Assembly (NCBI GenBank): GCA_001801515.1
Contig: MGXX01000013.1
Span: 1 to 10,314, forward strand
DNA length: 10,314 nt
Direction of reading: 5' to 3'
From: Gammaproteobacteria bacterium RIFCSPHIGHO2_12_FULL_38_11
GTDB lineage: Bacteria; Pseudomonadota; Gammaproteobacteria; Coxiellales; Coxiellaceae
Position 1 is the stretch's first letter. Each line of letters begins with the position of its first letter. The position numbers were made by a program, and so were the translations under genes. The notes beneath the pieces are model-generated. The model was not told the origin of the DNA, did not search any database, and saw nothing but the letters and a program-made list of their open reading frames with translations. Shown piece after piece: positions 1-6,419 of this stretch.

Positions 1-86
1 AGTTTTTCTGGCTCACGAAAATCCAATGCATTTATAAAGCGTTGAAAATTACGCAAATTTCCTTGATTGGAGAAATATATTTTCAT
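1..86 (-). CDS. 5' end of an unrecognised protein gene, cut by the left edge
   Basis: Read on the minus strand from an ATG at 86-84, an open frame runs to the edge and gives MKIYFSNQGNLRNFQRFINA followed by LDFREPEK. The composition looks like real protein (a beta strand, then an amphipathic helix) and there is no stop in 28 codons. It lies 128 bp downstream of the oxygenase gene on the same strand. The Shine-Dalgarno match is poor, and a 16-bp hairpin ends 8 nt before the ATG. The plus-strand frame over the same bases (42-290) reads as low-quality shadow sequence and overlaps the end of the oxygenase gene. I do not recognise the family from so few residues. The rest of the gene is outside the window. 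Confidence 0.55.
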   Translation of the reverse strand, partial: MKIYFSNQGNLRNFQRFINALDFREPEK

Positions 87-94
87 CTGTTCAT

Positions 95-140
95 TTTACC
101 CGTAGAGTGCCTTTTTGTAAATAAGCACTCTACAGGTAAA
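95..140 (-). promoter_or_regulatory. 16-bp hairpin in the leader of the left-edge gene
   Basis: Arms 95-110 and 125-140 are inverted repeats with a 14-nt loop. The core GTAGAGTGC/GCACTCTAC is perfect and extends through TTTACC/GGTAAA. The single odd position is a C/A mismatch in plus-strand RNA but a U-G wobble in minus-strand RNA, so the helix is continuous only in the minus-strand transcript. No U-tract follows on that strand, so it is not an ordinary terminator. It ends 8 nt before the minus-strand ATG at 86, which suggests a translational or RNA-processing element, or a dyad operator. Confidence 0.5.
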
Positions 141-214
141 TTTTCAATAAACATGGACTTCTCGCTACTGGAATATTTGCCGCATTATGCCTGCTTGGCG
201 ATTTTCTCAATGAC

Positions 215-2422
215 TCATAATTGCCTCATGTATTTTGTCAATTTTTCAAACTGTTCTTTCGCATCCAAGTACAACCGATCAGTTTTTTGAAGCACTAAAC
301 GATACGGCGATCCTTTTTTAACAACTGAAATATCAATTGGGAGTGCCAGTTGTGATATCACGGATGAAACATGATCACGATATTGTTCTGACAGAGGCCA
401 TATTTTTTCACGCTCAACTTTATTACGCACAAAGCCCTTCATGATCTTGCAATGCTCGCAATTACAACCATTCGGTATGGTGATTGTCCAGTCATTAGGA
501 TCACGTAAACTTTCTGCCAATTCATCTGAAATATGTTTTTTTAAATGTTGATGCATGGTTTTCATAATAGGCTGAAAATGGCTTGGTATTTTTTCACACG
601 CAAAATAAATATCTGCGATGTCTAAAATGGAATACAGCTCATTTTGAGATAATAAATGAGTAATCCATTGTTGTGCAATATCGATGCTGCTTGAAATAAC
701 AAAACAGGCCGTTAAAAGAGAAATTGCTTGTTTTTTTCGGCACGTTAAATTTTGTTTTTTATTGCAAGGCGTGCTTTTTGTTTCTTTTTGATCATTTTCT
801 AAAAAACAATTGTGTTGATAGGATAATAAAAAATAAATAATAGATTCATGAATATTTAATCGCACTGCTTGAGCAGCCAACAATTCGATATGCTCTAGCT
901 CATGTTGAGAATAATAACTTTTCTGTTGTTGTGAGACCCAATATTTTAGCAAATTAACACACCAATCAGCGCCGTATGTCCCTTCTAATTTTTTGAAGTC
1001 TTCTAAAATGTTTTTCTTTATCAGTGTTATTTTAAAAGGAGTTAATAAAAAATTGGCGAGGTCTTTATTTTTGCAATAAATTGCGAGTTTTAAATAAGAT
1101 GAAAAATTATCTTCTTCTGATGAATGTCTTGACCGATGCAGAAAAGGTTTGGCTTTTGAAATAATCTGACAAACAACTTTTTCATTTCCGGAAGAAGTTG
1201 TTAATGCCAATAAATCAGCAAAAGCTACTTCATGATTTAGATTAAAATTCATGGCAATTTGATCTTCACTTTTCCATAACACAATAGCAGCACGGCGATA
1301 CCAATAATCAACCGTATTGCCATAATTTCCCATATATCCTTCATGCTCTTCATCAAAAGGTGTGAATTCTTTCATATCTTTTATACAACACACCTCATCG
1401 AGCTCGATGTAATGTTTTTGGTAAGGCAACGCTTGATTATTGTCATCCAACCAAAATGACAAAGCAGTATCGTCATCAATCAGTTCTTGCAGTTCAGGGG
1501 AATCATCATCACCATCCGTTGCCCACGATTCATGATGTTCAGCAAGCGTTAGATGCGCTTTTAAATTGAGTTTTTTCGCAGCTTGGCGAAAAGCAAGCGC
1601 AACATCATGATCATTGCCTTTTAAAATATTCCATCGCAAACTGTGTTCACTGTATTCATGATCTAGAAAATAAATCAATTCAATTGGCTCTGCATCATCA
1701 GCATCATCGCTTGATGATTCAAAATAATTTGTTAAGGCTCGCTCTAATTTATTATTTTGATAATGATGTTGTTCATCATTATTATTTTTTAGAACTAAAT
1801 TATAGGTAAGTGCCACGCGATAACCTTGCCTTACTTTTTTGATTTCATGCTGACAATCTGAGTAAAAAGCAAAGCATTGTAATTCGGGAAAATCAATATT
1901 TTCCGATTTCAAAATTTTCTTGTCTTGGCGATGATGTACAATTAAATCGCCACCAATGTGCGCCGATGGCAATACAATCACCAATGTTCCAATCATATTG
2001 TTGAGCTTTTCAGAATCTTGATGTGGTTTGAAAAATTGTCCTGGTTCATAGACCAATAAATTATGCAAATGTGCAGTTAATCTGGCATGTTCAGACAAAC
2101 CCATTTTGCGTTGCATTGTAGATAAAATTGATTGGAGTGCTTCATCATTAAATTGTACGGTGAGTTGATTTGCAGAAATTTCATATGTATCACGCACTGT
2201 TTTATCCAGTAGCGTTTTTTCTTTTAATCCATATTTTGCAGGTTGAGCTGCTTTTTTTAGAGCCTCAATCTTTTTTTCTGTGAACGGAAATGTAATTGTA
2301 CCAATGCCATCAACGGCCAGTGTGCAAGTTCGGTGTTCTAATATTTCATGCACCGCAAATTGTGCGTGCGGTGTTTCTTCGCAATTCTTTACTTGTAATG
2401 CATCGATAATTTCAGAAAACAT
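215..2422 (-). CDS. 2-oxoglutarate/Fe(II)-dependent oxygenase, large multidomain type
   Basis: This 735-residue cytosolic protein has no signal peptide or membrane segment. Residues ~80-210 form a prolyl-4-hydroxylase-like double-stranded beta-helix. The iron ligands are H134 and D136 in FFKPHQD and H192 in DCQHEI. R202 in GYRVALTYNL is placed to bind 2-oxoglutarate, so the site looks intact. An acidic, Asp-rich linker follows (~237-320), then a conserved block around EGYMGNYGNT (361-370) and YWYRRAAIVLW (373-383), then a probably helical region. The C-terminus (~644-735) has a CxCxxC cluster (C653, C655, C658) and a GSPYRLVLQK segment. I recall the same layout in uncharacterised bacterial and fungal 2OG oxygenases. 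The substrate is unknown; a protein hydroxylation role is inference from the fold. The ATG at 2422 is chosen by reading-frame length; its Shine-Dalgarno is weak. Confidence 0.85.
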   Translation of the reverse strand: MFSEIIDALQVKNCEETPHAQFAVHEILEHRTCTLAVDGIGTITFPFTEKKIEALKKAAQPAKYGLKEKTLLDKTVRDTYEISANQLTVQFNDEALQSILSTMQRKMGLSEHARLTAHLHNLLVYEPGQFFKPHQDSEKLNNMIGTLVIVLPSAHIGGDLIVHHRQDKKILKSENIDFPELQCFAFYSDCQHEIKKVRQGYRVALTYNLVLKNNNDEQHHYQNNKLERALTNYFESSSDDADDAEPIELIYFLDHEYSEHSLRWNILKGNDHDVALAFRQAAKKLNLKAHLTLAEHHESWATDGDDDSPELQELIDDDTALSFWLDDNNQALPYQKHYIELDEVCCIKDMKEFTPFDEEHEGYMGNYGNTVDYWYRRAAIVLWKSEDQIAMNFNLNHEVAFADLLALTTSSGNEKVVCQIISKAKPFLHRSRHSSEEDNFSSYLKLAIYCKNKDLANFLLTPFKITLIKKNILEDFKKLEGTYGADWCVNLLKYWVSQQQKSYYSQHELEHIELLAAQAVRLNIHESIIYFLLSYQHNCFLENDQKETKSTPCNKKQNLTCRKKQAISLLTACFVISSSIDIAQQWITHLLSQNELYSILDIADIYFACEKIPSHFQPIMKTMHQHLKKHISDELAESLRDPNDWTITIPNGCNCEHCKIMKGFVRNKVEREKIWPLSEQYRDHVSSVISQLALPIDISVVKKGSPYRLVLQKTDRLYLDAKEQFEKLTKYMRQL

Positions 2423-2451
2423 ATGCTGCTCGCTAATGGAAAATTTGGCGC

Positions 2452-2479
2452 ATTGTAACAGGTTTTCTTAAGTGGAAAA
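2452..2479 (-). promoter_or_regulatory. Probable promoter of the 2OG oxygenase gene
   Basis: On the minus strand a TACAAT -10 (2457-2452) is preceded by TG one base upstream (extended -10). A weak TTTTCC -35 (2479-2474) lies 16 bp further up. Transcription would start near 2445, giving a leader of about 23 nt before the ATG at 2422. Confidence 0.45.
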
Positions 2480-2551
2480 AAGAAAGTTTCACTGTGATTT
2501 TTTTATTTGTGATACTACTTTAATGATAACAAAGAAGACCAACTGATTTTG

Positions 2552-2580
2552 TGTCACAAAATTGTCACAATTTCGTCACA
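2552..2580 (+). promoter_or_regulatory. Three 11-bp-spaced TGTCACA repeats, Pho-box-like
   Basis: TGTCACA (2552-2558), TGTCACA (2563-2569) and CGTCACA (2574-2580) are separated by AT-rich 4-bp spacers AAAT and ATTT. A 7+4+7 arrangement with TGTCA in each unit is the known architecture of PhoB binding sites, and OmpR/PhoB-family regulators in general bind 11-bp direct repeats. A TATGAT -10-like hexamer follows on the plus strand at 2593-2598, 12 bp after the last unit, close to the spacing at PhoB-activated promoters. The target is unclear. Plus-strand transcription would run antisense through tRNA-Lys towards the pilin gene. The site is also upstream of the minus-strand oxygenase gene. Confidence 0.5.
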
Positions 2581-2651
2581 GTATTTGGTAAATATGATGA
2601 AGGAATCCAATTTATCTTTTGCAATATCATGAAATAACGCATGTTTTTAAA

Positions 2652-2724
2652 TGGGCCGTGACAGATTTGAACTGTCGACCAACGGATTAAAAGTCCGCTG
2701 CTCTACCGGCTGAGCTAACGGCCC
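2652..2724 (-). tRNA. trnK: tRNA-Lys (anticodon UUU)
   Basis: The minus strand folds as a full cloverleaf. The acceptor stem is GGGCCGT/ACGGCCC with discriminator A. The D arm is GCTCAGCCGGTAGAGC, the anticodon arm is CGGACTTTTAATCCG with TTT in the loop, and the T arm is ACAGTTCAAATCTGT. It is close to E. coli tRNA-Lys. The CCA end is not encoded: TTT follows the discriminator, so the nucleotidyltransferase must add it. No good terminator is visible downstream. Confidence 0.96.
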
Positions 2725-2735
2725 AAGAATGTGTC

Positions 2736-2763
2736 ATGATACCCAACTCTTGTAAAATCGCAA
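2736..2763 (-). promoter_or_regulatory. Promoter of tRNA-Lys
   Basis: On the minus strand, TTGCGA (2763-2758) is followed after 16 bp by TATCAT (2741-2736). The -10 ends 11 nt before the mature tRNA 5' end, which fits a short leader removed by RNase P. Confidence 0.5.
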
Positions 2764-2790
2764 GTCATTTCTCGCATCAAAAACACGGTA

Positions 2791-2818
2791 TTGTGTCTTT
2801 CTATCTTGTTGTTAAGAT
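2791..2818 (+). promoter_or_regulatory. Candidate promoter of the minor pilin gene
   Basis: TTGTGT (2791-2796), a 16-bp spacer and TAAGAT (2813-2818) would start transcription near 2825, ahead of the AAAGGG Shine-Dalgarno. An overlapping alternative, TTGTTG (2806-2811), 17 bp and TATAAA (2829-2834), has the better -10 but would leave almost no leader. Confidence 0.35.
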
Positions 2819-2849
2819 GACAACTTTGTATAAAACAAAAGGGATGGCC

Positions 2850-3257
2850 ATGCGTTTTCAGCGTGCTTTTACATTAATTGAGCTGATGCTTGCATTGATG
2901 ATTGCTGCTATTTTAACCAGCCTTGCTTATCCGGCTTATATCGATCATGAAACACAGGCCGAACGTTTGCGAGCTGAAGTTGCGCTGATGCAATTGGCAG
3001 CACAGCTTGAGGTTTATTTTAGCGATAATAATAGTTATGACGGTGCAACTATTCATTCCTTGCATGTGGCAATGTTAATGCAAGGCTTAGACTATCGGTT
3101 GAAAATTGCAAAAGCATCTGATATGCATTACCTCATTCGGGCTATTCCGAAAAACAGCCAGGCGGAACGCGATACGGACTGTGAAATACTTTCATTAAGC
3201 GATACAAATAAACGCGGTATTTCTGGTGATGGCAGTGTTAATGCGTGTTGGCGCTGA
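2850..3257 (+). CDS. Type IV minor pilin, PilE-type prepilin
   Basis: This 135-residue prepilin has a short basic leader MRFQRA, then FTLIELMLALMIAAILTSLA, the hydrophobic N-terminal helix of type IV pilins. PilD-type peptidase would cut between A6 and F7. E11 is the invariant Glu+5 needed for subunit docking. The -1 residue is Ala instead of the usual Gly. The C-terminal part (YLIRAIP, then SQAERDTDCEILSLSDTNKR, then ACWR) matches the PilE minor-pilin pattern, with C111 and C133 as the likely D-loop disulfide. The start at 2850 is preferred because AAAGGG lies 6 nt upstream. ATGs at 2844, 2817 and 2736 would add unneeded residues. The role is assembly or priming of the type IV pilus in the inner membrane and periplasm. 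No other pilus gene is adjacent. Confidence 0.85.
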   Translation: MRFQRAFTLIELMLALMIAAILTSLAYPAYIDHETQAERLRAEVALMQLAAQLEVYFSDNNSYDGATIHSLHVAMLMQGLDYRLKIAKASDMHYLIRAIPKNSQAERDTDCEILSLSDTNKRGISGDGSVNACWR

Positions 3258-3265
3258 CTACGGTA

Positions 3266-3293
3266 TTGCATTAATAATTAATGATTCTATAAT
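3266..3293 (+). promoter_or_regulatory. Sigma-70 promoter for the secreted-protein pair
   Basis: TTGCAT (3266-3271), a 16-bp AT-rich spacer and a perfect TATAAT (3288-3293) lie just after the pilin stop. The predicted start is near 3300, with about 28 nt of leader before the ATG at 3328. Confidence 0.6.
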
Positions 3294-3327
3294 CCTAGCT
3301 TCGTCAATTAAAAGGAAATTAAATTAT

Positions 3328-3768
3328 ATGAAAATTAAATTCAATTTGTTTTTATTGGGATTAATTTTTTTAATAACAGGCGTTACATTTTCTTGTACGA
3401 AATCAGAAACATTACGAAACATCCCCTTATTTTTTTATTCACATCCGCTTGGTATTTATAATATTTATTTAAATCCAACGCTATCGACGATAGAAAATCA
3501 TGATTCAGATCGAGGATACCCTTATTATAAAAAAAAGTGGTATGGAAAATGTCCAAATCATTTAGGTCGTGAAAAATGTTTTGAATTTACGGTGTATCCT
3601 AATAATACTAATTTTTCCCCTAACCCTATGGAAAAAATTAAAAAATACACGCATGGAGAATCTAATCGCGGCGAGGTGCGAATTTTAACAAACAAATTAG
3701 AAACAAAATATGTTTATACTATCAATCATGAAAAAAAATTTTGTGGGCCATATGCGCTTTATGTGTAA
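3328..3768 (+). CDS. Secreted four-cysteine protein, paralog A (family not recognised)
   Basis: This is a 146-residue protein with a hydrophobic signal sequence (residues ~5-22). C23 follows the signal, but TFSC is a poor lipobox and C23 aligns with a cysteine of paralog B. Ordinary signal peptidase I export is therefore at least as likely as lipoprotein processing. The mature part shares with the next gene the blocks PLFFY, PTLS, YYKKKWYGKCP, CFEFTVYPN, NFSP, NRGEVRI, YVYT and FCGPY. Cysteines are at 23, 75, 84 and 139, which allows two disulfides. The start at 3328 has AAAGGA 11 nt upstream; upstream in-frame ATGs overlap the pilin gene and would bury the signal. It is more AT- and Lys-rich than its neighbours. 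Function unknown; periplasmic or secreted location is inferred. Confidence 0.75.
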   Translation: MKIKFNLFLLGLIFLITGVTFSCTKSETLRNIPLFFYSHPLGIYNIYLNPTLSTIENHDSDRGYPYYKKKWYGKCPNHLGREKCFEFTVYPNNTNFSPNPMEKIKKYTHGESNRGEVRILTNKLETKYVYTINHEKKFCGPYALYV

Positions 3769-3805
3769 CACTTGATTTCAAGCAATTTATTTTTAGGAAA
3801 TTCGG

Positions 3806-4294
3806 ATGATAAAAAAACAAATGAAATTAGTTAAAAAATACTTTTTATTACCGGGTGCCTTTTTTTTAATCTCTCAAATTGCGTTGGCTGCTGATTGCGC
3901 TGAAACAACCACCTTGCCACCGATGCCGCTTTATTTTTATAATCATTTATTAAATAATGGTGATCCTTATACGATTAATTTACTGCCGACATTGAGTGCA
4001 ATGAGTACCGCTGAGGATGATACCCCTCCATATTATAAAAAACCTTGGACGGGTAACTGCCCAATGGGAATGGATGCTGACGCACAGGATTGTATTGAAT
4101 TTACAGTTTATCCTAATGCCATTAATTTTAGCCCCGGCAATATTATGCAACAAATTGAGCAATACACCAGCAATGGAAAGCCAAATCGTGGTGAGGTACG
4201 CATTATTACTGATGCTTCTGAAACGCATTATGTTTACACAACAGATCACGAAAGTTCGTATTGCGGGCCATATTCAGTTCAATTTCCTGATTAG
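3806..4294 (+). CDS. Secreted four-cysteine protein, paralog B (family not recognised)
   Basis: This is a 162-residue protein with a basic N-terminus, a hydrophobic core (~12-26) and a standard signal peptidase I site, SQIALA before ADC (cut near 28/29). It aligns with paralog A along the whole mature part; close to half the positions are identical by eye. Shared blocks are PLYFYNH, PTLS, PPYYKKPWTGNCP, CIEFTVYPN, NFSP, NRGEVRI, ETHYVYT and YCGPYSV. All four cysteines are kept (31, 85, 96, 153). AGGA 7 nt before the ATG supports the start. It follows paralog A by 37 bp with no terminator between, so the two are probably one transcript from the 3266 promoter. The pair looks like a local duplication of a small disulfide-bonded periplasmic or secreted protein. 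No catalytic motif is apparent. Confidence 0.78.
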   Translation: MIKKQMKLVKKYFLLPGAFFLISQIALAADCAETTTLPPMPLYFYNHLLNNGDPYTINLLPTLSAMSTAEDDTPPYYKKPWTGNCPMGMDADAQDCIEFTVYPNAINFSPGNIMQQIEQYTSNGKPNRGEVRIITDASETHYVYTTDHESSYCGPYSVQFPD

Positions 4295-4346
4295 ATTGAA
4301 AAATGATATAGTTTGAAGGTATTCATTTTTTAATAGGGAGATTTAT

Positions 4347-4862
4347 ATGGACGTTATGATGCGAAGTGCAATGGCTTATTTTTTTCAACACTTTCCAATG
4401 TGTATGACTGTTTTAGCTTTAATTTTCGGTGTTTTTTGTTGTTTTTTTAAAAAAGACCGATCATGCAGTGATATGTTTTTAGGAAAACTAATGTTTTTTG
4501 CGGTCGGTTTAACCGGTCTCTGGGGGTTTGTCGTTCATGCTTTCTTCCCCGACATGGCAGCAAAATTTATTGGTTGGGCAGCGAGTCCATTTCAATTTGA
4601 AGTGGCTGTTGCTAATTTAGGGATGGGGGTTGCGGGTGTTTTTGGTGTGCGTGCAACAAAATCTTATCGTATTGCAACAACCATTTTCACTACCTGTTTC
4701 TTATGGGGTGCGGCATACGGCCATTGCGTTCAAATGCAAGCGACTGCTAATTTTGCGCCAGGTAATGCGGGCAGCATTTTTTACAATGATATTATCCTGC
4801 CTGTGCTTTTGATTTTTTTCTTGTTATCCAATAAATGTAAATCGTGTGAAAAAGTTGCGTAG
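4347..4862 (+). CDS. DUF6790-type integral membrane protein
   Basis: This 171-residue protein has four or five membrane spans, at about 16-34, 46-65, 86-101, 108-125 and 147-161. Family-type motifs are HAFFPD (64-69), IGW then SPFQFEV (75-86), ANLGMG (89-94), GHCVQM (125-130) and NFAPGNAG (135-142). The last two and SPFQ..V.NLG are what I associate with the DUF6790 family; the assignment is from memory. H64, D69, E85 and H126 are polar residues in or near the membrane. GGGAG 6 nt before the ATG supports the start. It lies 52 bp after paralog B and is closed by a strong hairpin terminator, so it may be the last gene of the 3266 transcript. The role is unknown. Confidence 0.75.
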   Translation: MDVMMRSAMAYFFQHFPMCMTVLALIFGVFCCFFKKDRSCSDMFLGKLMFFAVGLTGLWGFVVHAFFPDMAAKFIGWAASPFQFEVAVANLGMGVAGVFGVRATKSYRIATTIFTTCFLWGAAYGHCVQMQATANFAPGNAGSIFYNDIILPVLLIFFLLSNKCKSCEKVA

Positions 4863-4876
4863 GGATAGGTTTTATA

Positions 4877-4908
4877 GAGGCGCGATTTATCGCGCCTCAT
4901 TTTATTTT
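4877..4908 (+). terminator. Rho-independent terminator after the DUF6790 gene
   Basis: A 9-bp GC-rich stem, GAGGCGCGA/TCGCGCCTC (4877-4885 and 4890-4898), has a TTTA loop and is followed by the T-rich tail ATTTTATTTT. It ends only 13 nt before the start codon of the next gene, so it may also act as a leader attenuator for that gene. Confidence 0.8.
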
Positions 4909-4921
4909 CGGATCAGATTTT

Positions 4922-6379
4922 ATGAACTCCCTCGTCAAGAAACCCTGTTTCTTTAGCATGCCAAAAGGGTTTAACGCACTTTTTTTTACGCAACTATTTA
5001 GTACAATCAGCTTTGCAGTGATGTATGCAACGTTGGTGCTTTATATGAAGCAACAGTTGCGTATGACGTCTACAGAAGCGGATTTAATTACAGGTGTTTA
5101 CTTTGCCTGCAATTTTGCATTGCATTTATTATCGGGTTATCTCGGCGGACGATTATTCAGTTATCGTGGTTTGGTTGTTATAGGTGTTTTTTTTCAATTA
5201 ATCGGCTGTTTATGCTTATCGCATAGCACGATAGTGACATTATACTGGGGAATGGCGTGTATGCTGGTGGGTACTGGCACGATGGTTACATGCTTGAATA
5301 TGTTGATATCGCAATTATTTCAACCGGATGAAGTTGAAAAGCGCCAAACGGGTTTTCTTTGGAATTACAGCGGCATGAATGTGGGGTTTTTATTAGGCTT
5401 TACATTGGCGGGTTATTATCAAATACATGTAAATTATACTGTATTGTTTTTTATTACAGCAGCGAATAATGTATTGGCATTTATTATTTTGTTATCACAA
5501 TGGGAATGTATGGCTGATAAAAATACGATTTTTAGCCGTGCTTCTCGCACAATAAAATATAGCCGTAATTTATGGGGTTTATTGATTATTTTAATATTAG
5601 TACCTGTTTTACATTGGTTGTTGTTACATACGCATTTTAGCGATGATTTGGTTTTAACCATTGGCGTTATTGTTGCTTTATGCCTACTGATTATCATCGC
5701 GCGGTATTCGGGTCCTGAACGCAATAAATTTTTAGCATTTTATATATTACTATTAAGTGCGCAGATTTTTTGGATTGTGTATCAATTAGCACCGATGTGT
5801 TTAACGTTATTTGCGAAATATAATGTTCATTTGCAGGTTGCAGGTTTTCAAATTGCGCCTGCTTGGATTCAAAATATTAATAGTTTAACAATTGTTGTTG
5901 GTGGGCCTGTTTTGGGTGTTTTATTTATAGCGATGCAACGCAGAAGAAAATCCCCTTTATTGCCATTGCAATTTAGCACTGGATTAGCGCTTTCTGGATT
6001 GGGCTTATTAATTTTACCGATTGGTATTGTCTTTGCACATAATGGTTATGTTTCTTTCATTTGGTTATTTGCAACCTATGTTTTACAGGCGATAGCGGAA
6101 TTATGCATTAGCCCGATTGGTTATTCGATGGTAGGGCAGTTGGTTCCGATACGCTGGCAAAGTTTGTGTATGGGGTCGACATTATTAAATTCGGGAGTTG
6201 CCGCTGTTTTAGCAAGTTATTTTTCAAATTATGCTATAGGAAAAAGCGGATCAAGCAATCCGTTAATAACCAATCCATCTTACAGCCATTCATTTTATTT
6301 GTTGGGTTGGATGACCTTGAGTATGGCAATTATTTTGTTTATGCTTCAGCCGCTGTTGCATCGATTGATGCGCAATTAA
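4922..6379 (+). CDS. POT/PTR-family (peptide transporter-like) MFS protein lacking the ExxER motif
   Basis: This 485-residue inner-membrane protein has about 12-14 spans. POT-family landmarks align throughout: GFNALFFTQLFSTIS near the N-terminus, GYLGGRLFSYRG (72-83), FWIVYQLAP (283-291), LFAKYNVHLQVAGFQIAPAW (296-315) and ELCISPIGYSMVGQLVP (393-409). Family members normally import di/tripeptides with protons. Here the N-terminal ExxERF motif reads Q24-L-F-S27-T28, the Lys of GLFK is V122, and the TM7 Glu of the FWxxYEQ-type motif is Q288. E393 is kept. Proton-coupled peptide uptake is therefore doubtful, and another substrate or mechanism is possible. The start at 4922 has only a weak GGA 9 nt upstream; ATG 4961 is a possible alternative. 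The exporter gene follows 40 bp later. Confidence 0.85.
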   Translation: MNSLVKKPCFFSMPKGFNALFFTQLFSTISFAVMYATLVLYMKQQLRMTSTEADLITGVYFACNFALHLLSGYLGGRLFSYRGLVVIGVFFQLIGCLCLSHSTIVTLYWGMACMLVGTGTMVTCLNMLISQLFQPDEVEKRQTGFLWNYSGMNVGFLLGFTLAGYYQIHVNYTVLFFITAANNVLAFIILLSQWECMADKNTIFSRASRTIKYSRNLWGLLIILILVPVLHWLLLHTHFSDDLVLTIGVIVALCLLIIIARYSGPERNKFLAFYILLLSAQIFWIVYQLAPMCLTLFAKYNVHLQVAGFQIAPAWIQNINSLTIVVGGPVLGVLFIAMQRRRKSPLLPLQFSTGLALSGLGLLILPIGIVFAHNGYVSFIWLFATYVLQAIAELCISPIGYSMVGQLVPIRWQSLCMGSTLLNSGVAAVLASYFSNYAIGKSGSSNPLITNPSYSHSFYLLGWMTLSMAIILFMLQPLLHRLMRN

Positions 6380-6419
6380 AATTACTTTAAATCTCTTGCT
6401 CTCTTAAAAGAATAAAATA

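Noticed and set aside
42..290. An 82-codon plus-strand open frame at the left end
   Set aside because: It crosses the hairpin and the end of the oxygenase gene, has no ribosome binding site, and the opposite strand carries the better coding signal.
2552..2580. The TGTCACA array as a CRISPR or replication iteron array
   Set aside because: The units are 7 bp with 4-bp spacers and only three in number; there are no cas genes, and no dnaA or rep gene or DnaA boxes.
2652..2724. tRNA-Lys as the attachment site of an integrated element
   Set aside because: There is no integrase, no repeated tRNA 3' end and no phage-like gene nearby.
4017..4316. A 99-codon plus-strand frame inside and past paralog B, and the 3980-4249 minus-strand frame
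   Set aside because: Both are shadows of paralog B, whose signal peptide and paralogy support the other frame.
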